Below are positions 24,905 through 32,499 of a stretch of DNA of 64,000 nucleotides, in pieces; the stretch's first letter is position 1; each line of letters opens with the position of its first letter. Both the position numbers and the translations under genes were made by a program. The notes beneath the pieces are model-generated. The model saw only the letters and a list, made by a program, of their open reading frames with translations. It was not told the DNA's origin and searched no databases. The DNA is from Streptomyces tailanensis (lineage in GTDB: Bacteria; Actinomycetota; Actinomycetes; Streptomycetales; Streptomycetaceae): assembly GCF_008386495.1 (NCBI RefSeq), contig NZ_VTHJ01000042.1:1-64000 (forward strand). The letters run 5' to 3'.

Positions 24905-27445
24905 ATGACATCCATGGACCCTGCGCGAGAAACATCCGGCGGGCCGGCGCCCGCGGGGCCGCGCGATCTCCTCGACGCGTCCACCGACGCGGCGGCGGTC
25001 GTGTCCGCCGCGGGCGTCGTGATCGGCTGGACCCGGGGCGCCGAAGCACTCCTCGGCCACCCGGCCGCCGAGGTGGTCGGCGGGCCCGCCGCGCGGCTGG
25101 TGGCGCTGCCCGCGGACCCGGCGAGAGCGGCCGGGGTCGCCGCGCGCTGCCGTGCCGGAATGGGCTGGAGCGGCCTCATCCCCGTACGCCACCGCGACGG
25201 CCGGATCATCGACGTCGACCTGCGGGTCTCCGCGTCCTTCCACATCGGCGGCGACGAGTGCTTCCTGGTCTCGGCGCGGGAACTGCGGCAGCGGTGGACG
25301 GCGGGCCGGTCCGTACTCGACGGGTTCCTGGCCCGCGCCCCGGTCGGCATGGCCGTGATGGACCCGGACCTGCGCTACGTGTGGCTGAACGACACCCTCG
25401 AACGATTCGGCGGTGTGCCTCGTGAGCAGCGGCTGGGGCGTCGGCTGAGCGAGCTGCTGCCCGGACTCCAGGCGACCACCCTCGAGGGGCTGATGCGCCA
25501 GGTCCTGGAGAGCGGAGTCCCGGTCACCGACTACGAGTACATGGGCTGGAGCTGGGCCGACCCCCACCGCCAACGCGCCTACTCCACCTCGTTCTTCCCC
25601 CTCGTCGACGCCGACGACGCCGTCACCGGCGTCTGCTACCTGGTCCAGGACGTCACCGAGCGGTGGCACGCCCGCCGGCTGCTGTCGCTGGTCAACGAGG
25701 CCGGGGCCCGCGTCGGCACCACCCTGGACGTGATGCGCACGGCCCAGGAGCTCGCCGACTTCGCCGTGCCCCGCTTCGCGGACTTCGTCGTCGTCGACCT
25801 CCTGGAACCCGTCCTCAGCACCGAGGGCCACGGCGCGTGGCTGACCGACGCCGGTCCGGCCCCCGCCAGGCCGGTGATGCGCCGCGCCGGAATGAGCTCG
25901 GTGCGCGAGGGCTGCCCGGAGGCCGTGGCACGGGTCGGGGACAGGGCCGGCTTCTTCCCTCCGCAGCACGGCGTGAACCTGCTCATCGACGGCGAACCGA
26001 TCCTCATGCCCGTCCTCGACCCGTCCGACGACCTGTGGGCCGTCGAGCAGCCCGAGCGGGCGGAGAGCATCCGGAAGTACGGCCTGCACTCCCTCATCTG
26101 TGTGCCGATGCGCGCGCGGAACACCGCCCTCGGACTCACCACGTTCGTACGGTCGCTCAATCCCGTCCCGTTCCAGCCCGACGACGTCCTGCCGGCCCGG
26201 GAACTCGTGGCGCGAGCCGCGCTGTGCGTCGACAACGCCCGCCGCTACACCCGGGAACACACGGCGGCGGTCACCCTGCAACGCAGCCTGCTGCCCCAGG
26301 CGTTGACGGGCGGAACGGCGCTGGAGGTGGCCTCCGCCTATCTGCCGGCCGACCCGACGGACGGGGTGGGCGGCGACTGGTTCGACGTGATCCCCCTGTC
26401 CGGGGCCCGGGTGGGCCTGGTCGTCGGCGACGTGGTCGGCCACGGCATCACCGCCGCGGCGACCATGGGCCGACTGCGCACCGCCGTACAGACCCTGGCC
26501 GACATGGAGATGCGGCCCGACGAACTGCTGGCCCACCTCGACGACCTCGTGCTCCGGCTGAGCGAGGAGAAGCCCGACGACGGGGCGGCCGACCGCGGCA
26601 CCACCGCGTTCCTCGGGGCGACCTGCCTCTACGCCGTCTACGACCCGGTCACCGGGCGCTGCACGATGGCCCGGGCCGGTCACCCGCCGCCCGTCGTCGT
26701 CGCCCCCGATGGGCGGGTGTCCTTCCCGGAGCCACCGGCCGGGCCTCCGCTCGGGCTGGGCGGCATGGCGTTCGAGGCCACCGAGATCGAACTCGCCGAG
26801 AACAGCCTGATCGGCCTCTACACCGACGGCCTCATCGCGGGCGCCGACCACGACATGGAGCGCGGCATGTCCCGGCTCGGCGAGGTACTGGCCCGGTCCG
26901 CCGCCGACCCCGGCACCCTGTGCGCCTCCGCCGTGCGGCAACTCGTGCCCGTGCCGCAACCCGACGACATCGCCCTCCTCCTGGCCCGCACCCACATGCT
27001 GGGCGCCGACCACGTCGTCTCCTGGGACGTGCCCGTGGACCCGGCCGCCGTCGCCGACGTCCGGGCCCGGGCGACCCGCCAGGTGGTGGCCTGGGGGCTG
27101 GGGGAGCTGGCCACGACGACCGAGCTCATCGTGAGCGAGCTGGTCACCAACGCGATCCGCTACGGCACCCCACCCCTGGGGCTGCGCCTGCTCCGCGACG
27201 CCCGCCTGACCTGCGAGGTCTCCGACGCCAGCAGCACGGCTCCCCGGCTGCGGCACGCCCGGAGCATGGACGAAGGCGGCCGCGGTCTCTTCCTGGTGGC
27301 CCAGCTCAGCCATCGATGGGGGTCCCGGTACACGGCGAACGGGAAGATCATCTGGGCCGAGCAGGAGATCGAGCAGGAGATCGAGCAGGAGGGCCGGTTC
27401 ACCCCTCGGCGAGAAGGCCGTCCATCTGCCCGACCGCCTGCTTGA
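24905..27445 (+). CDS. PAS-PAS-GAF-SpoIIE phosphatase with C-terminal HATPase (anti-sigma-kinase-like) domain
   Basis: 846 residues from ATG 24905 (AAGGAC 9 nt upstream). Two PAS domains (about 20-250), a GAF domain (270-450), a PP2C/SpoIIE domain (470-700: GGDWFDVIPL, VVGDVVGHG, LIGLYTDGLI, DDIALLLART), then an RsbW-like HATPase (710-825) with N box SELVTNAIRYG and G box DEGGRGLFLVAQ. It therefore joins phosphatase and kinase activities for partner switching in one chain. It is divergent from a paralogue (22589-24673). Its 3' end carries a 12-bp repeat coding Glu-Gln-Glu-Ile and overlaps the convergent SRPBCC gene by 47 bp. Confidence 0.92.
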   Translation: MTSMDPARETSGGPAPAGPRDLLDASTDAAAVVSAAGVVIGWTRGAEALLGHPAAEVVGGPAARLVALPADPARAAGVAARCRAGMGWSGLIPVRHRDGRIIDVDLRVSASFHIGGDECFLVSARELRQRWTAGRSVLDGFLARAPVGMAVMDPDLRYVWLNDTLERFGGVPREQRLGRRLSELLPGLQATTLEGLMRQVLESGVPVTDYEYMGWSWADPHRQRAYSTSFFPLVDADDAVTGVCYLVQDVTERWHARRLLSLVNEAGARVGTTLDVMRTAQELADFAVPRFADFVVVDLLEPVLSTEGHGAWLTDAGPAPARPVMRRAGMSSVREGCPEAVARVGDRAGFFPPQHGVNLLIDGEPILMPVLDPSDDLWAVEQPERAESIRKYGLHSLICVPMRARNTALGLTTFVRSLNPVPFQPDDVLPARELVARAALCVDNARRYTREHTAAVTLQRSLLPQALTGGTALEVASAYLPADPTDGVGGDWFDVIPLSGARVGLVVGDVVGHGITAAATMGRLRTAVQTLADMEMRPDELLAHLDDLVLRLSEEKPDDGAADRGTTAFLGATCLYAVYDPVTGRCTMARAGHPPPVVVAPDGRVSFPEPPAGPPLGLGGMAFEATEIELAENSLIGLYTDGLIAGADHDMERGMSRLGEVLARSAADPGTLCASAVRQLVPVPQPDDIALLLARTHMLGADHVVSWDVPVDPAAVADVRARATRQVVAWGLGELATTTELIVSELVTNAIRYGTPPLGLRLLRDARLTCEVSDASSTAPRLRHARSMDEGGRGLFLVAQLSHRWGSRYTANGKIIWAEQEIEQEIEQEGRFTPRREGRPSARPPA

Positions 27446-27893
27446 GGCCTTCCTCCATGCCCATCTTCGCCAGCTGCTCCATCTGCTCCCGGGTGTCGAA
27501 GACGGACCGGATCTCCATGTGGGTGCCGGCGCCGTTCTCGTGTCGGGTCAGCCGTACCTGCGTGGTGGTGGTCGGCATGGTGGCACTCGGGGTGCCGTCC
27601 GCGTCGGCGAAGCCGTCGGTGAACTCCAGGGACGTCGGCGGGGCGATCGACGTGACACGCCACCAGCCACGGTGCTTGTCGCCCTCGGGGCCCGTCATGA
27701 AGTAGGTGACTTCGCCGCCCGGCGTCAGGTCGTGGGCCTCGACGGTGGCCGGGTAGGTCGGCGGTCCCCACCAACGCTCCAGCCGACGCGGGTCCGCCCA
27801 CAACTGCCACACCTTCTCGACCGGAGCCGCGAAGTCCGCGATCAGAGTGAGGGTGAGGTTGTCGAAATCCTTGTCCACGCTGGTCACGCTCAT
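27399..27893 (-). CDS. SRPBCC (AHSA1-type) domain protein
   Basis: 164 residues. N-terminal IADFAAPVEKVWQLWADPRRLERWWGPP is the hallmark of AHSA1/START-like hydrophobic-pocket proteins, with GGEVTYFMTGPEG and a C-terminal amphipathic helix. The ATG (27891-27893) overlaps the ArsR gene's TGA, giving a coupled ArsR-SRPBCC pair, a very common bacterial arrangement in which the regulator represses both. The ligand is unknown. Confidence 0.92.
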   Translation of the reverse strand: MSVTSVDKDFDNLTLTLIADFAAPVEKVWQLWADPRRLERWWGPPTYPATVEAHDLTPGGEVTYFMTGPEGDKHRGWWRVTSIAPPTSLEFTDGFADADGTPSATMPTTTTQVRLTRHENGAGTHMEIRSVFDTREQMEQLAKMGMEEGLKQAVGQMDGLLAEG

Positions 27894-28264
27894 CTGTTCT
27901 GTCCCTCTTTCGGGTCGGTTTCTTCCGTACGGGGGTCCTGCGTGAGCAGATCGGCCATCCGCTCCACTCTGCCGCGCCACAGGGACTCCAGCTCGTCGAG
28001 CGCCTGCCGGGCCCGCGCCACCGCGTCGGGCTCCGTGCGGACGAGCTGCTCCCGCCCCCGCCGCTGCTTGCTGACCAGCCCGGCCCGCTCCAGCACCGCC
28101 ACGTGTTTCTGCACCGCGGCGAAGCTCATCGGGTAGGCGGCGGCCAGGTGCGAGACCGACAGATCGCCCTGCACGCAGCGCCGCAGTATGTCCCGGCGCG
28201 TGGTGTCCGCCAGGGCATGGAAGAGCCGGTCCAGGCTTCCGTCGGTTCCGTCATCTACAACCAT
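27890..28264 (-). CDS. ArsR-family winged-helix repressor
   Basis: 124 residues from ATG 28264. Helix-turn-helix: LFHALADTTRRDILRRCVQG, then MSFAAVQKHVAVLERAGLV. No cysteine pair for metal sensing is evident, as in the SRPBCC-linked ArsR group. The start at 28264 is preferred over 28285 because a good promoter (28273-28301) puts transcription start within a few bases of this ATG, implying a leaderless mRNA, and the palindromic operator covers the start codon. Confidence 0.88.
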   Translation of the reverse strand: MVVDDGTDGSLDRLFHALADTTRRDILRRCVQGDLSVSHLAAAYPMSFAAVQKHVAVLERAGLVSKQRRGREQLVRTEPDAVARARQALDELESLWRGRVERMADLLTQDPRTEETDPKEGQNR

Positions 28265-28301
28265 TTGGTTGTACGTTAGCGACATGGGGGCGCTCTGTAA
28301 A
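28256..28301 (-). promoter_or_regulatory. arsR promoter and overlapping palindromic operator
   Basis: On the minus strand TTTACA (28296-28301), a 17-bp spacer and TAACGT (28273-28278) form a near-consensus promoter. Directly after it comes TACAACCA-AA-TGGTTGTA (28256-28273), a palindrome with 8-bp arms that covers the expected transcription start and the ATG at 28264. This layout fits autorepression. Confidence 0.75.
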
Positions 28302-28387
28302 CCGCCGTGGGCCCAGCCGCTGAAGTTTTGAATCACTCAGCCGTCTATCTGTTGACTTTCGGCTCGATGAGCCAGAGGATTCCCGGG

Positions 28388-29866
28388 GTGACCCTTCCCT
28401 CCCACGCCCTGGACGAGGCCGCACACCGCTGTCTGGTCGCCGGCTTCGGCGGCACCACGACCGTCCCCGACACCCTGAAGCGGCTCGTCGACCGCGGACT
28501 GGGCGGGGTCATCCTGTTCACCCGCAATGTGCGGGACGCCGACCAGGTACGCGAACTCACCGCCACGCTCAGGGCGTTGCGCCCGGACCTGCTGGTGGCC
28601 ATCGACAACGAGGGCGGCGGCATCGGCCACCTGGTCGGCGCGGGCGCCCCCGAGGTGCCCGGTTCCTGGGCCCTCGGCGTCGCCGACGACCCGGCGCTCA
28701 CCGCGGCCTGCGCCGACGCACTCGCCGGGCACCTCGCCTCGCTCGGCATCACCGTCTCCTACGCCCCGGTCGCCGACCTCCAACGGCGCCCCGAGAACCC
28801 GATCGTGCGCACCCGCGCCTTCGGCGCCGACCCCGAATTGGCCGCCAGGCACCTGCGCGCCTGGATCGCCGCCACCGAGGCACGCGGCATCGCCTCCTGC
28901 GCCAAGCACTTCCCCGGCCACGGCGGCACGGTCACCGACAGCCACCACGAACTCGCCGTCGACCCACGGCCGCACGCCGATCTCGACCTCGCCCCCTTTC
29001 GGGCGGCGATCTCCGCAGGCGTGCCGATGCTGATGAGCGCCCACGTCGTCTTCCCGGCCCTGGACCCCGACCGCCCCGCCACCCTCAGCCCCCGCATCCT
29101 GGGCGACCTGCTCCGGGGCGAACTCGGCTTCGACGGTGTGCTGGTGAGCGACGCGCTGGAGATGAAGGCCATCGCCGACCGCTACGGCGAGGCCGCCGGC
29201 GCCCGCCTCGCCCTCGCCGCCGGCGCCGACCAGGTCATCGTCGCCGTACCGGACCTCGGCACGACCCTCGCCTGCCGGGACGCCGTCCGCGACGCGCTGG
29301 CCGCCGGGGACCTGGCCGAGGACCGGGTCGCGGAGGCCGCCGCACGCGTACTGCGCCTCGCCGAGCGATACGCGGCACCGACCGCGGCGGATGCCGTGGC
29401 TCGCTGGGACGAGGGCGCCGGGCTGGAGGCGGCGCGCCGGGCCGTACGCAGCCGGGGTCCGCTGCCGCCGCCCGTGCCCGGCGCCCACGTCGTCGACCTC
29501 TTCCCGTCACCGCATCCCGCGCTCAACTGGGGCGGCGAGGACCTCCTGACCGAACTGCACGCCCTCGACCCGACCGCCACGGGGACGGCCGTAGCCGGGG
29601 AGCCGGGGAACGTGGATGACACGGACGCCGTGGTGGCGGAGGCGCTGAGCGCGGCCGAGGGGCGCCCGATCGTCGTCGCCGTCTGCGATGCCGGGCTGCA
29701 CCCCTGGCAGCGGCGACTGCGCGCCGCACTGCTGGCCGCACGGCCCGACGCGGTACGGGTGTCGACAGGGCTGCCGGAGCCGGGGGACGAGGACACCGTC
29801 CACACGTACGGGCGGGGCCGGGCCAATCTCCGGGCGGTGGCGGAGGTGCTGGCGGGGGCGCGGTGA
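28388..29866 (+). CDS. nagZ: GH3 beta-N-acetylhexosaminidase (NagZ type)
   Basis: 492 residues from GTG 28388 (GAGGA 8 nt upstream; ATG 28367 lacks a ribosome site). NagZ features: VAIDNEGGGIGHL, the KHFPGHGGTVTDSHHEL loop carrying the His-Asp catalytic dyad typical of NagZ, and SDALEM with the nucleophile Asp. A C-terminal non-catalytic domain follows. It cleaves terminal beta-N-acetylglucosamine, in peptidoglycan recycling or from imported glycans. No signal peptide, so cytosolic. It is convergent with the GH5-like gene of the glycan locus and may add to it. Confidence 0.9.
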   Translation: MTLPSHALDEAAHRCLVAGFGGTTTVPDTLKRLVDRGLGGVILFTRNVRDADQVRELTATLRALRPDLLVAIDNEGGGIGHLVGAGAPEVPGSWALGVADDPALTAACADALAGHLASLGITVSYAPVADLQRRPENPIVRTRAFGADPELAARHLRAWIAATEARGIASCAKHFPGHGGTVTDSHHELAVDPRPHADLDLAPFRAAISAGVPMLMSAHVVFPALDPDRPATLSPRILGDLLRGELGFDGVLVSDALEMKAIADRYGEAAGARLALAAGADQVIVAVPDLGTTLACRDAVRDALAAGDLAEDRVAEAAARVLRLAERYAAPTAADAVARWDEGAGLEAARRAVRSRGPLPPPVPGAHVVDLFPSPHPALNWGGEDLLTELHALDPTATGTAVAGEPGNVDDTDAVVAEALSAAEGRPIVVAVCDAGLHPWQRRLRAALLAARPDAVRVSTGLPEPGDEDTVHTYGRGRANLRAVAEVLAGAR

Positions 29867-29910
29867 CGGGGGCGATTCGGTGGTGCGGCGATGGGGTGCC
29901 CCGGAGGCGA

Positions 29911-29978
29911 TGATTGGCAGATCTGTTCCGGGGACACGCCGCGAACGAGGCGCGCCGCCGGAACAGATCTGCCAATCA
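29911..29978. terminator. Perfect 21-bp inverted repeat between convergent genes
   Basis: The arm at 29911-29931 (beginning TGATTGGCAGATCTG) is matched exactly by its reverse complement at 29958-29978, with a 26-bp spacer. It sits midway between the converging nagZ and GH5-like genes, so it can act as a bidirectional terminator, though the arms are unusually long and perfect for that. Confidence 0.7.
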
Positions 29979-30040
29979 CCGAGTGCCCACGGGCCGCCCC
30001 AACGGCTCGCGGCCCTCCCGGCACGGGACGGCCGCCCTCC

Positions 30041-31348
30041 TCATCCCGCCTGTACCAGCTCCTTGATCCCCCGGGCCGCGAGGTACTCCATGTCCTCCGC
30101 CCGGTCCTCCAGAACCACCGCCGGACGCGCCCCCTCCGTCCGCAGCCGTATCCACGTCTCGAAGAAGGCGCCGCCCGGACCGGATACCGAGCGGGTCGCC
30201 GGGGTGCAGTCCAGGACCAGGGCGGTGTCTCGGACCGGCACGGAACGCGACGGCTCGGCGCGCAGTTCCGCCACCGTCTCGGCGAGGGCGTGCGCGATCG
30301 GCTTGCGGTGGCCCGTCGAGTCGAACAGGCCCAGCGTGTACTCCAGTTCGGGGAAGTCGGCGAGGGAGCGGTCCACGTCGTGGGAGCACCACCAGGTCAC
30401 GCCCCACAGGCCCGTGCAGTCCGCCGCGTTCAGCAGGGTCGCGCGGGCGAAGCCGGGCGCGTCGGCCGCCGGGATGTGCGGCTCGGGCGCGCCGGTCTCC
30501 TGCACCCAGACCGGGCGGGCGGGGTCGGTCGCGTACGCCTTGGCCAGCTCGGTGCCGTACTCGGCGAGGTGCCGCACCTGCGGGGAGCGGGGGCCGTAGC
30601 GGCGGGCGCAGTCGGCGGAGAACACCCAGGGGTGCACGGTTGTCACATCGCCCTTGCGGGCCGAGGCCTCGGGGGTGAAGGGGTGGTCGTCGCCGTACCA
30701 GGCGGCGTCGTACGCGGAGTGCGTGACCAGGCCGCCGCCCTCACCCAGCCCGTCCCTGGCCGCCGCGAGCAGCGTGTCCAGGTAGTGGTCCACCTCGGCA
30801 GCCGTCACCGGGTTGTGTTCCACCAGGTTGTTGAGTTCGTTGCCGAGCTGGAGGCCGATGAGGTTCGGGCGGCCGGTCAGGGCACGGCCGAGCGTGCGCA
30901 GCAGGGCCGCCTGCGCCTCGATCGCCTCGGGGTCGGTGAACACATTGCGGTGGTGCCAGCCGCGCGTCCACTCCGGGTAGAAGTCGAAGCTCGACAGATG
31001 GCCCTGAACGCCGTCCACGACGACGTCCAGGCCGCACTCGGCGGCGATGTCCACGAGCCGGCAGAGCTGGTCGACGACGGCGGCACGGATCAGGGTGCGG
31101 TTGGGCTGGAGGAGTGGCCACAGGTGGAAGACGCGTACGTGGTCGAAGCCCAGCCCGGCGATCTGCGCCAGGTCCTCCCGCGCCTCGCGCGGGTCGAAGT
31201 CGTGCCATGCGTGAAACCAGCCGCGGCGCGGGGTGTAGTTGACGCCGAAGCGAAGTTCGGGAGCGGGCGGGGGCGTGCTGATGGCGTCCTCCTCGGGGCC
31301 TCGGAAAACTCCTGGGACCTTGTCTGGGGCGAATGTATCAACCACCAT
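30041..31348 (-). CDS. GH5-type glycosidase, candidate N-glycan beta-mannosidase
   Basis: Clan GH-A (alpha/beta)8 fold. GVNYTPRRGWFHAWHDFD opens strand 1; LQLGNELNNL carries the acid/base Glu and VWVQETGAP the nucleophile Glu. No signal peptide. Size and motifs resemble GH5 beta-mannosidases such as the GH5_18 group that cut Man-beta-GlcNAc of N-glycan cores; subfamily is my inference. The start is uncertain. ATG 31348 (435 aa) has no ribosome site and lies 8 bp from the divergent kinase start. An ATC at 31282 has a perfect GAGGAGG 5 nt upstream, and there is no other usable start codon between them. The catalytic domain is complete with either. Confidence 0.85.
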   Translation of the reverse strand: MVVDTFAPDKVPGVFRGPEEDAISTPPPAPELRFGVNYTPRRGWFHAWHDFDPREAREDLAQIAGLGFDHVRVFHLWPLLQPNRTLIRAAVVDQLCRLVDIAAECGLDVVVDGVQGHLSSFDFYPEWTRGWHHRNVFTDPEAIEAQAALLRTLGRALTGRPNLIGLQLGNELNNLVEHNPVTAAEVDHYLDTLLAAARDGLGEGGGLVTHSAYDAAWYGDDHPFTPEASARKGDVTTVHPWVFSADCARRYGPRSPQVRHLAEYGTELAKAYATDPARPVWVQETGAPEPHIPAADAPGFARATLLNAADCTGLWGVTWWCSHDVDRSLADFPELEYTLGLFDSTGHRKPIAHALAETVAELRAEPSRSVPVRDTALVLDCTPATRSVSGPGGAFFETWIRLRTEGARPAVVLEDRAEDMEYLAARGIKELVQAG

Positions 31349-31356
31349 GGACGACA

Positions 31357-32376
31357 ATGAATAGTGATTTGAACCAAGACCTCGACATCGACCTCGTGGT
31401 CGGTCTCGACGCCGGCGGCACCCGTACCCGTGCCGTCGTGGCGGACGCGCGGGCAGGTCGTCCACGGGGTGAGGGCATGGCCGGGCCGGGCAACGCCCTG
31501 ACCGTCCCGGTTCCGGAGCTGACCGGTCACCTCGCCGAGGCGATCGGGCGGGCCGTGCCCGAGTCGCTGCGTGGCCGGGTGGTGGCGGTGGCGGGCGGGT
31601 TCGCGGGCGCGGCGCGCAGTCCTGCGGACGAGCCGGGCCGGGTTCGGGCGCGGGGCGCCCTCACCGCCGCGCTGGGCCGACTCGGTATCGCCCCGCGTTC
31701 GGTCGAGACCTACAGCGACATCGAGGCCGCGTTCGCCGGAGCGCCCGGTCACCCTGCCGACGGGCTCGCCCTGGTCGCCGGTACGGGTGCCGTCGCGGCT
31801 CGGATCGCCGGCCGGGTGCTCGTCGCGACCTCCGGTGGCGACGGGTGGCTTCTCGGGGACGACGGGGGTGGGTTCTGGATCGGGCGTGGTGCGATACGTG
31901 CGGCGTTGCGGGCGGCGGATGGGCGGGGGCGGGGGACGGTGCTGGCGGCGATGGTCGGGCGGGCGCTGGAGCTGCCGGGCGACGTGCTTCCGCAGGAGGG
32001 GTACGGCGATGGGGGCGACCTTCGCTGGACTGCGGCTCAGCGTGCCGCTTACCGGGCGTGCTTGCTTCCCGCCGTCATGGGGCGTCCGCCGACCGACCTC
32101 GCCGCGTATGCGCCGCTGGTCAGTCGGGCTGCCGAGGAGAAGGACGTGGTTGCCGAGGGGATTCTTCGGGAGGCGGCCGACGCTTTGGCCGACATGGTGG
32201 CTGCGCTGGCTCCCCGGGAGGGTGAGCCGCTTGTTGTCACCGGTGGGCTGCTTGCCCCTGGGGGGCCGCTGTTGACGCCTCTGAATGAGCGAATGGCTCA
32301 TCTCGGGCTCGTGATTGCTCCGGTGGTCGATGGCTGCGATGGCGCTGTTGCCCTGGCTTGTGAGGGGCTTGATTAG
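31357..32376 (+). CDS. BadF/BadG-type N-acetylglucosamine kinase
   Basis: 339 residues. Phosphate-binding motif VVGLDAGGTRTRAVV near the N-terminus, LVAGTGAVAA, GDGWLLGDDGGGFWIGR, and VTGGLLAPGGPL place it in the ASKHA kinase superfamily, in the BadF branch containing eukaryote-like GlcNAc kinases. It would phosphorylate GlcNAc (or glucosamine) from glycan breakdown. ATG 31357 has a poor ribosome site, and the operator-like motif 31364-31377 lies inside the first codons, so the mRNA may be leaderless or the real start may be GTG 31396. From about 31860 to the stop, T-ending codons (GCT, CTT, GTT) become unusually common. Confidence 0.82.
   Translation: MNSDLNQDLDIDLVVGLDAGGTRTRAVVADARAGRPRGEGMAGPGNALTVPVPELTGHLAEAIGRAVPESLRGRVVAVAGGFAGAARSPADEPGRVRARGALTAALGRLGIAPRSVETYSDIEAAFAGAPGHPADGLALVAGTGAVAARIAGRVLVATSGGDGWLLGDDGGGFWIGRGAIRAALRAADGRGRGTVLAAMVGRALELPGDVLPQEGYGDGGDLRWTAAQRAAYRACLLPAVMGRPPTDLAAYAPLVSRAAEEKDVVAEGILREAADALADMVAALAPREGEPLVVTGGLLAPGGPLLTPLNERMAHLGLVIAPVVDGCDGAVALACEGLD
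31364..31377 (+). promoter_or_regulatory. Candidate RpiR operator, kinase/GH5 divergent region
   Basis: GTGATTTGAACCAA shares the TTGAWYCA core with four other sites of the locus and differs from the transporter site (37992-38005) at one base of 14. It lies between the divergent starts. Confidence 0.5.
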
Positions 32377-32407
32377 GTCGTAGTTCGGCTGCGGGCTTGT
32401 TGTGGCT

Positions 32408-32441
32408 GGTCGCGCAGTTCCCCGCGCCCCTATCGGGGCGC
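32408..32441 (+). repeat. Common Streptomyces intergenic repeat with hairpin
   Basis: The segment from GGTCGCGCAGTTCCCC onward matches a repeat I have seen in many Streptomyces genomes. Its end forms GCGCCCC (32424-32430), loop TATC, GGGGCGC (32435-32441), a terminator-like stem just after the kinase gene. Confidence 0.7.
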
Positions 32442-32499
32442 TGCAGTTGCCCCCAGTTCGAAGCGCCCCGCCCCTCACTACTCGAAGGACCTCGCCCCC

